From assembly GCA_964352855.1 (NCBI GenBank), contig CAYGTR010000001.1, forward strand, positions 1-64,000: a DNA stretch of 64,000 nucleotides. The letters run 5' to 3'. Within the stretch, counting starts at the first letter, position 1. Each line of letters begins with the position of its first letter. The notes beneath the pieces are model-generated. The model did not search any database, was not told the origin of the DNA, and worked only from the letters and a program-made list of their open reading frames with translations. Source of the stretch: Litorimonas sp964352855. Lineage in GTDB: Bacteria > Pseudomonadota > Alphaproteobacteria > Caulobacterales > Maricaulaceae. A program made the translations under genes and the position numbers. Positions 32,798 through 41,857 of the stretch are shown piece by piece.

Positions 32798-33649
32798 ATG
32801 ACATTTTCGCCTGTCATACCCAGCTCCGGCCTTACAGGTTGGAGCTTTCTGCAAAGAACCCTCGACAGGCAAGAAGACCTTTTTGCCAAATCCCCAGAGA
32901 TCAATCGCGACATTGAATACTTCAAGGAGAATATCGGTAACATTAAAACGCTTGATGACTTCATGGGTGATCGCCGTATTCAAAAAGTCGTCTTAGGATC
33001 GTTTGGGCTGGGCGACGAAATAGATAAGGGTGCTTTTGTTCGCAAGGTTTTAGAAGAAGGTGTGCGGGCAGCAGCCCCTGGTGAACCTGCAAGTTTTGCT
33101 GTTCGCTTGAACAACTCGGATTACCTCGCACTGGCGCGAACCTTTAATTTCGATAATGGAAATTTACGTATTTCGTCTGTCGTGGCGGATGATATCGCCG
33201 CGAAATATGAACGTCAGTCTTTTGAAATTGAAGTGGGTGATGTTGATCAAAATATGCGTTTGGCGCTTAACTTTGAACGTAAAATCAGTGAGTTTACAGG
33301 ACAAGGGTCGACTGAAGACGGAGGGTGGTTTCGTTTAATGGGTTCTGTGCCGATGCGTACGGTTTTAGAGTCTGCTTTTAATCTACCGTCTCAATTTTCT
33401 TCTTTAGATATTGATCGTCAAAAAGACATTCTCAAAGATAAAGCGTTTCAAAAATTCGGCGAAAAATCAATTGAGCTCTTTACAGATCCTGCCAATGTAC
33501 AGTCCTTAATTAAAGACTTTTTGTTACGGCAAGAACTTGATTCAGGGCCAACGATTTCAACACCCGGATTTTCTGCACTGGCTCTTTTTGGTGATAATTC
33601 AGGCGTCGGTTCAGGTAGTATTTTGAACATTCTTTTATCAAATAGCTAA
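32798..33649 (+). CDS. DUF1217 flagellar-locus protein
   Basis: A 283-residue protein of the DUF1217 family, common in alphaproteobacterial flagellar loci. The pattern SSGLTGWSFLQRTLDRQEDLF at residues 9-29 is followed by INRDIEYFKENIGNIKTLDDFMGDRRIQKVVLGSFGLGDEI near 35-75, with the typical DDFMxDxRL-type motif. The exact role is unknown, though it is thought to act near the rod or hook. It is the third gene of flaF-flbT-DUF1217 and ends 4 bp inside convergent fliI. Confidence 0.82.
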   Translation: MTFSPVIPSSGLTGWSFLQRTLDRQEDLFAKSPEINRDIEYFKENIGNIKTLDDFMGDRRIQKVVLGSFGLGDEIDKGAFVRKVLEEGVRAAAPGEPASFAVRLNNSDYLALARTFNFDNGNLRISSVVADDIAAKYERQSFEIEVGDVDQNMRLALNFERKISEFTGQGSTEDGGWFRLMGSVPMRTVLESAFNLPSQFSSLDIDRQKDILKDKAFQKFGEKSIELFTDPANVQSLIKDFLLRQELDSGPTISTPGFSALALFGDNSGVGSGSILNILLSNS

Positions 33650-34980
33650 GATGTTTCTATCGGGGTTCCCTCATTTTGAAGAATGGACTCGAGCTTATCA
33701 AAGCTCTCTTCAATAGACTGGCTTTCGATTTTCCCAATAAAATGATCAAGGGCAGGATAGAAACGAATTGCTTCATCCAGCTTAAGGTCGCTACCAGGCA
33801 CATAAAGTCCTGCTTGAATAATCGCTTCTGCCTCTTCATATCGCATAATGTGCTCACGGCCTTGGCGTAATAATAAATTTTCATCGCTACTCGCGGCTTT
33901 GGGCAGGGAGCGCGAAATGCTGCGGCGAATATCAATGGCGGGGAAACGGCCGCGTTCAGCAATCTCGCGCGTTAGAATAATGTGGCCATCCAAGATACCG
34001 CGTACCATGTCCGCGATCGGCTCTTCCATGTCAGATCCCGCGACAAGGACGCTAAAAACGGCTGTAATATCGCCGCTATCATCTAGGCCCGGGCCTGAAC
34101 GTTCACACAGGGCGGCAAGAGATCTGAAAGTTGAGGGCGGATAGGCTTTCAGGGCAGGGACTTCGCCTGCGCTTAGCGCAATATCACGATGAGATTCAGC
34201 ATAGCGCGTTAGAGAGTCAAACAAGCATAAAACTTGTCGGCCATCATCTCTGAAATATTCTGCCGATGCCATGGCAAGTTGCGCCGTCCGTAATTTTATG
34301 GCGGATGACATATCGGATGTGGCGGCAAATACGATGGATTTTGACATGCCTTCTGGGCCTAAGATGTCTTCGACAAAATGACGGACTTCGCGCCCTCGTT
34401 CACCGATAAGGGCAATAATCGTGATGTCCGCATCAGATGAGCGCGCAATCGTTCCGAGCAGGGTTGATTTTCCTACACCTGAACCGGCAAATAGTCCTAC
34501 ACGCTGCCCGCGACATAGCGGTAAAAATGTATCAATTGCTGCGACACCAGTGGTTAATCGCGTGCCAAGGCCCTTACGTAAAATAGCCGCGGGAGGTAGA
34601 GCGTTTAATTTAACCGGACGCTCCCCTTTTTCCGGCAAATCGCCATTTATGTCGATGCCTTCATGGTTAAGGACGCGGCCGACCCAATCCTGCGAAGGAA
34701 GGATGAGAGGCTCTATAAGATGTTCGACCTGTTGGCCAATCTTCAAGTCAGAGGCTGAACTGTGAAGGGTAGCAATCGCAGCTTTGGGTTCAAGCGCAAT
34801 CACTTCCCCTTTGACTGAGCGGCCATGTGATACCTGAATCTTAACCAATGCGCCTTGCCCTACTTGCGTATTGAGTCCCGCGATATGAATCGTCTGGCCT
34901 GAAATATGCGTTATTTCCCCAAAATGTTTGGAAATAGAGGGGGAATTCGCAGATTTCAGAGCGGTTTCTAGATGTGTCAT
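33646..34980 (-). CDS. fliI: flagellar export ATPase FliI
   Basis: A 444-residue FliI, the rotary ATPase that feeds substrates to the export gate. Walker A is GLFAGSGVGKST (about residues 162-173); Walker B is VLCLFDSLTR near 245; the segment AGEVPALKAYPPSTF and DGHIILTREIAERGRFPAIDI follow, all of the F/V-type beta family. I choose ATG 34980; an upstream reading to 35040 would add 20 residues not matching the family. It diverges from flgB; palindrome-like sites lie in the shared upstream region. Its 3' end overlaps the DUF1217 gene by 4 bp. Confidence 0.94.
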   Translation of the reverse strand: MTHLETALKSANSPSISKHFGEITHISGQTIHIAGLNTQVGQGALVKIQVSHGRSVKGEVIALEPKAAIATLHSSASDLKIGQQVEHLIEPLILPSQDWVGRVLNHEGIDINGDLPEKGERPVKLNALPPAAILRKGLGTRLTTGVAAIDTFLPLCRGQRVGLFAGSGVGKSTLLGTIARSSDADITIIALIGERGREVRHFVEDILGPEGMSKSIVFAATSDMSSAIKLRTAQLAMASAEYFRDDGRQVLCLFDSLTRYAESHRDIALSAGEVPALKAYPPSTFRSLAALCERSGPGLDDSGDITAVFSVLVAGSDMEEPIADMVRGILDGHIILTREIAERGRFPAIDIRRSISRSLPKAASSDENLLLRQGREHIMRYEEAEAIIQAGLYVPGSDLKLDEAIRFYPALDHFIGKIESQSIEESFDKLESILQNEGTPIETS

Positions 34981-35037
34981 AAAAGCGAAGTGACCTAAGA
35001 AAGTTAATATATTGTTGGTGTATATTAACTTATCGTT

Positions 35038-35050
35038 CAACTATCTGGTG
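35038..35050 (+). promoter_or_regulatory. weak operator-like site upstream of flgB
   Basis: CAACTATCTGGTG keeps the right half TGGTG with TATGAAA after it. Another right half, TTGGTG followed by TATATT, is at 35015-35026. Both lie between fliI and flgB, and are degenerate versions of the palindrome family. Confidence 0.35.
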
Positions 35051-35095
35051 TATGAAAAGTTAACGTGGTCATTTAAAGACAAGGATTGTCGCACC

Positions 35096-35458
35096 ATGCT
35101 GAAGAGCATAAATATTTTAAACCTGACATCTTCCATGGCGTCTCATGCGGCGCAGCGGCATGCCATTGTCGCGGAGAATATCGCTAATTCCGATACACCG
35201 GGTTATAAAGCCCAAGATATTCAGCCCTTTGCAGATGTCTATAAGACAGCAAAATTACAGGGATCAGATCCGCAGATGGGTCAATTCCAAACTATCGAGA
35301 CAACCATGGGGGATGCACATTCTCCCAATGGTAACTCTGTGTCTCTCGAAGATCAGATGATGCGGTCTGCACAAACGCAAAACGATCACGCCATGGCGCT
35401 GATGCTCTATAAGAAATCGCTGTCTATGATGAAAATGGCCGTTGGTAAAAATCTATAA
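35096..35458 (+). CDS. flgB: flagellar proximal rod protein FlgB
   Basis: A 120-residue rod protein: the N-terminus has SSMASHAAQRHAIVAENIAN then SDTPGYKAQDIQPFADVYK, and the C-terminus NDHAMALMLYKKSLSMMKMA. The start at 35096 is preceded by AAGGA about 10 nt before; a longer upstream reading lacks family support. It starts the long + operon flgB-flgC-fliE-fliQ-flhA-fliR-flhB-fliJ. Confidence 0.93.
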   Translation: MLKSINILNLTSSMASHAAQRHAIVAENIANSDTPGYKAQDIQPFADVYKTAKLQGSDPQMGQFQTIETTMGDAHSPNGNSVSLEDQMMRSAQTQNDHAMALMLYKKSLSMMKMAVGKNL

Positions 35459-35488
35459 ATTCACTTAAATCAGAAGGGGTCGTTTAGG

Positions 35489-35884
35489 ATGGACAACTCA
35501 ATCTCAAAATCAATTTCTGCAGCAGCGGGTGGCATGAATGTCCAATCGTTTCGTTTGCGTGTGGCCAGTGAAAACCTCTCCAATGTTGATACACATGGTT
35601 ATCAAAGAAAGATGATCACCTTTGGTGAAGAAATGGATCGGGTAAATGATATGAAACGCGTATCTATTGATCAGGTCATGCTCGATAATTCTCAAGGCGA
35701 GCAACTTTTTGACCCCTCACACCCTCTGGCGGATGAAAACGGCTTTGTGCTGATGTCGAATGTCGACATGATGATTGAACTGGCTGATGCGCGTGAAGCG
35801 GGTCGCTCTTATGAAGCCAACCTCTCGACGTTCCGTCAAGCCAATCAAATGTATCGCAGTCTTATTGATTTGCTGCGTAATTAA
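35489..35884 (+). CDS. flgC: flagellar proximal rod protein FlgC
   Basis: A 131-residue FlgC: SISAAAGGMNVQSFRLRVAS then NLSNVDTHGYQRK, the central VMLDNSQGEQLFDPSHPLAD, and the C-terminal VNMMIELADAREAGR-like segment NVDMMIELADAREAGRSYEA followed by LSTFRQANQMYRSLIDLL. Length is typical. It follows flgB by 30 nt and has AGAAGGGG before the ATG. Confidence 0.95.
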   Translation: MDNSISKSISAAAGGMNVQSFRLRVASENLSNVDTHGYQRKMITFGEEMDRVNDMKRVSIDQVMLDNSQGEQLFDPSHPLADENGFVLMSNVDMMIELADAREAGRSYEANLSTFRQANQMYRSLIDLLRN

Positions 35885-35897
35885 TTAGGAGCACGTT

Positions 35898-36215
35898 ATG
35901 GAACCTTCATCTCTCGGCGCGATGCGCCAATATCAAATTGCAAGGCAAGCGCTCTCTCCTGATGCCAATAAAACAGGCGCCGCCGAAAATGCGCTGGTTG
36001 AGCCCAAAACAAATGCTGTGGCCGAAGGGGTCAAAGACTTTGCCGCTGTTTTTGAAAATGTTGAAACACAAACTCAAGCCATGGCGTTAGGTCAAGCAGA
36101 TGCCCATTCTGTTGTTCAGGCCATGGCTAGCGCAGAGGTCGCGTTGGAAACAGCGGTAACGATCAGAAACCGCGTTGTTGAAGCTTATCAAGAACTCCTG
36201 CGGATGCCGATCTAA
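35898..36215 (+). CDS. fliE: flagellar MS-ring/rod junction protein FliE
   Basis: A 105-residue FliE. The C-terminal half has FAAVFENVETQTQAMALGQAD and VQAMASAEVALETAVTIRNRVVEAYQELLRMPI, the full FliE signature. FliE links the MS ring to the rod and is the first export substrate. GGAG lies 9 nt before the ATG. It overlaps fliQ by 1 bp. Confidence 0.95.
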   Translation: MEPSSLGAMRQYQIARQALSPDANKTGAAENALVEPKTNAVAEGVKDFAAVFENVETQTQAMALGQADAHSVVQAMASAEVALETAVTIRNRVVEAYQELLRMPI

Positions 36216-36478
36216 TGACTGACGCCGAAATACTTTCCATCATGCGGGAGTTTTTCTGGAGCGCCGCCATCATTTCCACGCCTTTGCTTTTAACGGCATT
36301 GATCGTGGGTATGATCATTGGTCTCTTGCAGGCCCTGACATCTATTCAAGAGATGACGTTAACATTTGTGCCAAAGCTTGGTGCGATGTTGGTCGTCTTT
36401 ATCATGACAGCGGGCTTTATGGCGAAGATTTGTGTCAATCTTTTTGATCAAATCGTCATACCTGCCATTTTGGGATAA
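36215..36478 (+). CDS. fliQ: flagellar export gate protein FliQ
   Basis: An 87-residue two-helix membrane protein: helix 1 around 16-38 (AIISTPLLLTALIVGMIIGL), helix 2 around 52-72, with the linking LQALTSIQEMTLTFVPKL that is the FliQ signature. It helps form the export gate with FliP and FliR. It overlaps fliE by 1 bp and lies 13 nt before flhA. Confidence 0.95.
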   Translation: MTDAEILSIMREFFWSAAIISTPLLLTALIVGMIIGLLQALTSIQEMTLTFVPKLGAMLVVFIMTAGFMAKICVNLFDQIVIPAILG

Positions 36479-36491
36479 GTGACATAGAAAC

Positions 36492-38576
36492 ATGCCCTCA
36501 ATCCTGAAATCCATTACGGCGAACCCGACGGTATTTCTAGCCATAGGCTTAATGTTCATCATTGTGATGATGGTTCTACCAATGCCGTCATGGGTTCTGG
36601 ATGTGGGGTTGTCCGCCTCATTTGCTTTTGCGATTTTGATTTTTACAATCACCCTTTTTATAGAACGCCCTTTGGATTTTAGTTCTTTCCCGTCGGTTCT
36701 TTTGGCGGCGCTTTTACTCCGTCTGTCCCTCAATATTTCATCCACGAAACTGATTATCGGCGAAGGTCATACGGGGCCTGATGCTGCGGGAGGAGTGATT
36801 GAAGGTTTCGCCATGTTCGTCATGGGGGGCAATATTTTCATTGGCCTGATTGTTTTCTCTGTTCTCGTCATTGTGAACTTCATGGTGATCGCCAAAGGTG
36901 CAGGCCGTATGGCCGAAGTCGGCGCCCGTTTTGCATTGGATGCCATGCCCGGCAAACAAATGGCAATTGATGCGGATTTATCAGCAGGGGCCATCTCTCA
37001 TGCGCAAGCCAGTGAGCGTCGGATTTTAGAGCAAGAAGAAACAGCTTTCTTGGGATCGCTCGACGGCGTCTCGAAATTCATGAAAGGCGACGCTGTTGCC
37101 GGCATTCTTATTACGCTGCTGAACCTGATTGCCGGTATTGGTATTGGGGTAGGCGTTCACGGCATTTCATTTAGTGAAGCGGTCAAGAATTATTCTATTC
37201 TCACGGTTGGCGATGGTCTCGTGTCTCAAATTCCTGCTGTCATTATTTCTATCGCGGCAGGTCTCTTACTTTCCAAAGGGCGCGGTGAGGGGACAGTTGA
37301 TCTCGCTCTGTTTAAACAATTTAGTCAGTATCCCTCTGCCATCGGCGCTGTTGCAGGGATCATGATGATCTTTGCCTTCTTCCCAGGACTACCCTTTATT
37401 CCGTTCATGGCAGGCGCGCTAATTCTCGCCGTTGTTGCTTACCGCTCGCAAAAAACACAAAATGCCGAAGCTGTCAAAGCTGCACTTCCGGCTGAAAAAG
37501 AGGAAGACAAACCCCAAGAACAAAAACTAGGGGATGCGTTGGATATTGATGAGATTAGTGTCGAGCTCGCGCCAAATATCGTACCGAACGTTATGGATGA
37601 GGATTTTGGGTTTGACCAACGTATCCAAAAAATCCGAAAATTTATTACAAAGGAATATGGCTTTATCCTGCCCGCTATTCGTCTGACGGATAATGCATTG
37701 ATGGAGGACGATACTTATAAGATAAAAATTCAAGGCACTGAGATTACCACCCAAACCCTTAAATCAACGCAGGTTCTCGCCTTGATTGATGTCACCGAAT
37801 TTTCACATATTCCCGGTGAAAATACCAAAGAACCTGTTTTCCAAGCCCCTGCCCGTTGGGTTGATAAGGCTTATGAAGATGAGCTGATGATGCTTGGTGC
37901 AACCGTGATTGCGCCGATTGAAGTTTTGGCAACACATTTGTTGGAGGTTATCCAAGATAATTTCACAAAGATACTCTCACGTCGCACACTTCGTAAAACA
38001 CTGGACACATTTAAAACTGTCAGCGATCCGGAACGGGCGGAATCGAATACGAAAATCTTGGAAGAATTCCTTCCGGACAAAGTACCGCTAGAATTGTTAC
38101 AGGGCGTATGCCGCCTGTTGCTCGAAGAGCGTATTTCTATTCGGAATATGCCGCTTATTTTGGAGTTGATTGCAGAGGCCAGAACCGCACTGAATACAAC
38201 AGAGCAAATTGCTGATTTTGTGCGTCATCGTATCAGCTATCAATTTGTTTCGAAATTGCGTGATGACCAAGGGCGCCTACCTTTGGTGCAAATTGGTCCG
38301 GATTGGGAAAATGAATTTCAGAGTAATGAGACGGTAGATGAGAGCGGTCGCCGCGACATTGCGCTACCCCCCGATGATTTTAACCGCTTAGCAAAAAGCG
38401 TGCGTGAGCAATTAGATAAATCTGCGCGCCAAGGTGTTTATGCGGCGATTGCCACGACCTCAAAGCGACGTCGGTTTATTCGCTCTGTCTTAAATGCCAA
38501 AGGTGTGCGCAACCCGGTTGTGTCTTATGAGGAGATAGGCACGTCTGAGCGCCCTGCCGTCATGGGCGTGGCTTGA
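36492..38576 (+). CDS. flhA: flagellar export protein FlhA
   Basis: A 694-residue FlhA. Eight membrane helices fill the first 320 residues; the conserved FHIPEP-type loop reads FALDAMPGKQMAIDADLSAGAI at about 148-169 and contains RRILEQEETAFLGSLDGVSKFMKGDA. The cytoplasmic C-terminal domain begins near 345 (IDEISVELAPNIVPNV) and ends with VSYEEI. FlhA is the export gate ring that docks chaperone-substrate complexes. It lies 13 nt after fliQ and its stop overlaps the fliR start. Confidence 0.97.
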   Translation: MPSILKSITANPTVFLAIGLMFIIVMMVLPMPSWVLDVGLSASFAFAILIFTITLFIERPLDFSSFPSVLLAALLLRLSLNISSTKLIIGEGHTGPDAAGGVIEGFAMFVMGGNIFIGLIVFSVLVIVNFMVIAKGAGRMAEVGARFALDAMPGKQMAIDADLSAGAISHAQASERRILEQEETAFLGSLDGVSKFMKGDAVAGILITLLNLIAGIGIGVGVHGISFSEAVKNYSILTVGDGLVSQIPAVIISIAAGLLLSKGRGEGTVDLALFKQFSQYPSAIGAVAGIMMIFAFFPGLPFIPFMAGALILAVVAYRSQKTQNAEAVKAALPAEKEEDKPQEQKLGDALDIDEISVELAPNIVPNVMDEDFGFDQRIQKIRKFITKEYGFILPAIRLTDNALMEDDTYKIKIQGTEITTQTLKSTQVLALIDVTEFSHIPGENTKEPVFQAPARWVDKAYEDELMMLGATVIAPIEVLATHLLEVIQDNFTKILSRRTLRKTLDTFKTVSDPERAESNTKILEEFLPDKVPLELLQGVCRLLLEERISIRNMPLILELIAEARTALNTTEQIADFVRHRISYQFVSKLRDDQGRLPLVQIGPDWENEFQSNETVDESGRRDIALPPDDFNRLAKSVREQLDKSARQGVYAAIATTSKRRRFIRSVLNAKGVRNPVVSYEEIGTSERPAVMGVA

Positions 38577-39355
38577 TGGGGTTTCTGAATGATCTCGCTA
38601 TAATCATGTCCCCTTATATGGGGTCTGTCTTTGCGATTATGGCTATCTTTACACGCATGTCTGTCTTCTTGTTTTTGGTGCCGACATTAGGGGAGCGGAC
38701 ATTATCCTCTCGCACAAGATTGATCGTCGCTCTGATGTTGACATGGTTATTATTACCAAGCGTTCTAATTAACGGCGGGCCGGATATGTCAACGATGAGC
38801 TTGGCGGTTGCTGTGATTTTGAAAGAGGCTGTATTTGGCGCCTTTATGGGTTTGTTCCTGCGGCTGATGATTTTCATTTTACAAATCGTGGGTAATATTG
38901 TGTCTCAGTCCATGTCGATTTCTCAACCGTTGGGAGAAGGTATAGCGACCGAACCAAACCCGACATTAAGCTCAGCCTTTATGTTGGCGGGGGTCACATT
39001 ATTGGTCACGCTTGATTTTCATATTGAAGCTTTTGGACTTTTGAGAGAATCCTATTCCGTATTCCCATTAGGCAGCACGCCAAATTTTGACAGCTTCGCT
39101 TATGACCTAACACATAAGGTCGTGACCGTTTTTAAGATAAGCTTGTCGCTGTCTTTTCCATTTGTTTTGCTAAACTTTATTTACAATCTCCTTTTGGGTT
39201 TTGTGAACAGGGCAATGCCGCAGCTTTTGGTGTCTTTCGTGGGTATGCCGGCCATGATTGGCATTGGCATGATATTATTGGCACTCTCGATTGCTACGAT
39301 TATGACACTTTGGGTCAGTCATTTTGAAACGCATACTTTTGGCATATTCGGATAG
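38576..39355 (+). CDS. fliR: flagellar export gate protein FliR
   Basis: A 259-residue, six-helix membrane protein of the export gate. Seen are IFTRMSVFLFLVPTLGE near 22, the amphipathic LRLMIFILQIVGNIVSQSMSISQPLGEG near 85-115, and the late helices with LPQLLVSFVGMPAMIGIGM-like AMPQLLVSFVGMPAMIGIGM. The start is ATG 38576 in a TGATG overlap with flhA. FlhB follows 17 nt later. Confidence 0.94.
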   Translation: MGFLNDLAIIMSPYMGSVFAIMAIFTRMSVFLFLVPTLGERTLSSRTRLIVALMLTWLLLPSVLINGGPDMSTMSLAVAVILKEAVFGAFMGLFLRLMIFILQIVGNIVSQSMSISQPLGEGIATEPNPTLSSAFMLAGVTLLVTLDFHIEAFGLLRESYSVFPLGSTPNFDSFAYDLTHKVVTVFKISLSLSFPFVLLNFIYNLLLGFVNRAMPQLLVSFVGMPAMIGIGMILLALSIATIMTLWVSHFETHTFGIFG

Positions 39356-39372
39356 GCTAGGGGGCGCACCAT

Positions 39373-40464
39373 ATGAGTGAAGAAAATTCCGGTTCCGAAG
39401 AAAAGTCATTTGACGCGTCGGAAACCAAAGTCAAAAAATCCAGAGAGAAGGGGGATACGCCCCAATCAATGGAAGCTAATACATTGTTCCTTTATGTCGG
39501 CCTAGGCATCGCCATTTTGATGTTCGGTCAAAATATTGCCTTCAAAAGTTTGATGTCGTTAACCGGCATGCTGTCTCACCCCGAAGATATCGGGGCCAGT
39601 CTCTTGCTAGGCGAGAAGTCAGATACAGGCGGTGATGATGCCTCTTGGCTGATATGGGATCCAATTATTGCGTTTATCCCATTCTTTCTTTTGCTGATTG
39701 TTGCTGTCTTGGCGTCGCTTGTTTTACAACGGGCAATTGTTTTTGCCCCATCAAAAATCCAACCCAAACTGTCCCGTTTATCGCCTATATCTAATGCCAA
39801 GCAGAAATATGGCCCAAACGGTATGTTTGAGTTTTTGAAACGTCTTTTTAAATTGACGTTTATTGCCGTGATTGGCGGGCTCTTCTTTTATAAACTTATC
39901 CTGACTCTACCGGGTGAGGCCGCCATGCCGCCCAATTTGATCGTGCCGGAGATGAACCGCGTGGCTCTGCAATTGATCATGTTTATGACAATTGCGCTTG
40001 TTTTCATCACCCTGATCGACCTGCCCTATATGCAGTTTTCTCATATGAAAAAATTACGGATGACACTCAAAGAAGTGCGTGATGAAAATAAAGACAGTGA
40101 AGGTGATCCGCATATGAAAAGCGAGCGTCGGGCCCGCGCAATTGCGCTGTCACAATCGAGTATGATCAATGACGTATTGAGCGCGGATGTCGTGATCGTC
40201 AACCCGACCCATTATGCGGTGGCATTGAAATGGGATCGAGATCAAAAAACTGTGCCCATACTTTTGGCCAAAGGTGTGGATGAAATTGCCTTCCGCATCC
40301 GTCAAAAAGCAAAGCTAAACGATATCCCTATACATTCAGATCCACCTTGCGCACGGTCAATTTATGCGACGGTTGAAATTGGCGAAACGATTAAGCCAGA
40401 ACATTATGCTGCGGTAGCCGCCTCAATTCATTTTGCGGATAGCCTGAAGCGCCCTAGCTATTAG
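39373..40464 (+). CDS. flhB: flagellar export switch protein FlhB
   Basis: A 363-residue FlhB: hydrophilic N-terminus with KVKKSREKGDTPQS (about 17-31), four membrane helices to residue 220, then the cytoplasmic domain holding the self-cleavage site NPTH in VIVNPTHYAVALKWD near 272, and IPIHSDPPCARSIYATVEIG. FlhB cuts itself at NPTH and switches the export gate from rod/hook to filament substrates, together with FliK. It lies 17 nt after fliR and 2 nt before fliJ. Confidence 0.97.
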   Translation: MSEENSGSEEKSFDASETKVKKSREKGDTPQSMEANTLFLYVGLGIAILMFGQNIAFKSLMSLTGMLSHPEDIGASLLLGEKSDTGGDDASWLIWDPIIAFIPFFLLLIVAVLASLVLQRAIVFAPSKIQPKLSRLSPISNAKQKYGPNGMFEFLKRLFKLTFIAVIGGLFFYKLILTLPGEAAMPPNLIVPEMNRVALQLIMFMTIALVFITLIDLPYMQFSHMKKLRMTLKEVRDENKDSEGDPHMKSERRARAIALSQSSMINDVLSADVVIVNPTHYAVALKWDRDQKTVPILLAKGVDEIAFRIRQKAKLNDIPIHSDPPCARSIYATVEIGETIKPEHYAAVAASIHFADSLKRPSY

Positions 40465-40466
40465 TT

Positions 40467-40889
40467 ATGAAAAGCAAACTGCCTGTTCTGTTAAAGATTA
40501 ATACGATGATGAAACGGCGTGCGGAGCAACGCTTTTTGGAGATCTCAAATGCCCGTCGAGACATATCTCGTAAAATTACAGAGATAGAAAAATCCGTAAT
40601 CTTACAAAAGGAAGCGCTCTTTATCTCAGAGAGTGAGGCTGTGCCACTTGATTGCCAAACTTATGAGCGGTGGAAACATGCTCGATTCCGGCAGGTTCAA
40701 GAGTTAAATCAACAGGATAAAGCGCTGATGGAACAACAGTTACCCGTTAGGGATGAATTGGCGGCTTTGCACGTTCGAGAGAAAAGTTTCGAAAAACGGC
40801 TGCGCGTCGAAAAGCAAAATAATGAAGCGGTCAAAGAGCAAGTGTCTTATGAACAGGTTCAGTCCATCTGGATTCAAAATAACGTTTGA
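40467..40889 (+). CDS. FliJ-like coiled-coil protein
   Basis: A 140-residue protein that is almost entirely coiled coil, rich in Glu, Lys, Arg and Gln (for example RRAEQRFLEISNARRDISRK and QDKALMEQQLPVRDELAALH). Size, coiled-coil pattern and place at the end of the export-gene operon fit FliJ, the stalk-like partner of FliI, but FliJ sequences are weakly conserved, so the call rests mostly on context. It lies 2 nt after flhB. No signal or membrane helix. Confidence 0.65.
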   Translation: MKSKLPVLLKINTMMKRRAEQRFLEISNARRDISRKITEIEKSVILQKEALFISESEAVPLDCQTYERWKHARFRQVQELNQQDKALMEQQLPVRDELAALHVREKSFEKRLRVEKQNNEAVKEQVSYEQVQSIWIQNNV

Positions 40890-41018
40890 GGTTATTGCCT
40901 TTTACAAATAGATGTTTATCGAACTCTCGTTGAAATGAATTCATTGCGAATCACCAAATCTACGCAAATTCATAAATACACCAACACGTCAACCCACATG
41001 ACTCTGCGGGTGAGATGA

Positions 41019-41040
41019 TGCGGGGTAATATGACCCCGTA
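41019..41040 (+). repeat. hairpin in the gap after fliJ
   Basis: CGGGGT at 41021 and ACCCCG at 41033 pair around AATATG, with outer wobble and A-T pairs. It is in the 266-nt gap between fliJ and the next gene. There is no U-run, so the role is unclear; it may be an imperfect terminator. Confidence 0.4.
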
Positions 41041-41089
41041 AACTATAACGGCCTCGATAACACCACCCCTTATGTGTGGGGGCAGGTGA

Positions 41090-41102
41090 GTTGTTTCTGG
41101 TG
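41090..41102 (+). promoter_or_regulatory. weak operator-like site upstream of the 122-residue protein gene
   Basis: GTTGTTTCTGGTG keeps the right half TGGTG and is followed by TATTAAAA, as at the stronger sites. It lies 54 nt before the gene start. Confidence 0.35.
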
Positions 41103-41155
41103 TATTAAAACACTGTCATAAGTCCTCCATCAACACAATCGATGAGGACTTATAT

Positions 41156-41524
41156 ATGTTAGACGCAAGTGCAAAGGCCAACACGGCCCAGCCAGAATTT
41201 TCACCCAGTATCGTTTACTCGCGATCCCTGTCGCAAATAATCGAAGAGTATCAAGCTGTCTGTGAACAGTTGAATGTTATCGCTGATGAAGTGCCTGACT
41301 CTGTCGATAATGTCGACGAGCTGATCGCAAGAGAGCGTAATTTGTTCGATAAGCATGCTGAGCTTTTGAACGATGCTATGAGCATGAATATTCGTACCCT
41401 TGATGATGCGAAGGCAATTTTGAAGCTTTGGAAAAACGAAGTTGTTGGCGATCAAAAAACAAAAAGTCTGAGTGCCGGAGATCAAATTGTTCTCTCTGTC
41501 GCTAAGTTCTTGGATGGGTGCTAA
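41156..41524 (+). CDS. small helical protein preceding XRE gene
   Basis: A 122-residue soluble, acidic, helical protein of unknown function. Helices are at about 22-50, 54-78, 82-95 and 107-120. It mirrors the 99-residue protein at 5293-5592 in layout and in standing next to an XRE gene: both have a long N-terminal helix, a D/E-rich turn and a C-terminal helix with xxFLD. GAGGAC lies 6 nt before the ATG. It is followed by the XRE gene with 4 nt between stop and the start I favour, so the two form an operon. An upstream operator-like half-site suggests control with the motility genes. Confidence 0.65.
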   Translation: MLDASAKANTAQPEFSPSIVYSRSLSQIIEEYQAVCEQLNVIADEVPDSVDNVDELIARERNLFDKHAELLNDAMSMNIRTLDDAKAILKLWKNEVVGDQKTKSLSAGDQIVLSVAKFLDGC

Positions 41525-41528
41525 TTCA

Positions 41529-41828
41529 ATGATGGAAACAACAACCCCACGCGCCCCAAGTGATGTCGACCGTTTTGTGGGAGAGAAATTAACCCGCCTT
41601 CGTCGTGAGCATGATTACAGCCAGAAAGATGTCGCTGATCTTTTGGGCGTCAGCTTTCAGCAAGTTCAAAAATATGAAAGAGGCAAAAATCGCATAAGTG
41701 TTGGGCGGCTTTGGCAAATCTCACTTTTGTTTTCGGTCACACCTAATTATTTCTATAAGGAACTTATCAATGATAATTTTTCTATAGGTTCAAAAATGGG
41801 GGAAAACCACCTAAGTCAGGTCGTTTAG
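41529..41828 (+). CDS. XRE-family transcription regulator, copy 2
   Basis: A 99-residue DNA-binding protein with an XRE helix-turn-helix at about 15-70: VGEKLTRLRREHDYSQKDVA, then DLLGVSFQQVQKYERGKNRI and SVGRLWQISLLF. It is a close relative of the XRE protein at 4911-5285. Starts at 41514, 41529 or 41532 are possible; 41529 is preferred because it follows the upstream stop. The short C-terminal tail is hydrophilic. A strong terminator follows at 41858. As two related XRE regulators flank the motility genes, each could bind the 13-bp palindromes; this is untested. Confidence 0.82.
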   Translation: MMETTTPRAPSDVDRFVGEKLTRLRREHDYSQKDVADLLGVSFQQVQKYERGKNRISVGRLWQISLLFSVTPNYFYKELINDNFSIGSKMGENHLSQVV

Positions 41829-41857
41829 CGTTATAACTTAAGTCTTACCAGTGAGAG

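Noticed and set aside
40970..40990. CACCAA half-site in the gap after fliJ
   Set aside because: The right half is missing and, read in the direction where a -10-like stretch follows, it points back into fliJ with no gene to serve.
41065..41083. Inverted CCCC/GGGG stretch near the 41019 hairpin
   Set aside because: Only four or five G-C pairs with mismatched flanks; not a convincing stem.
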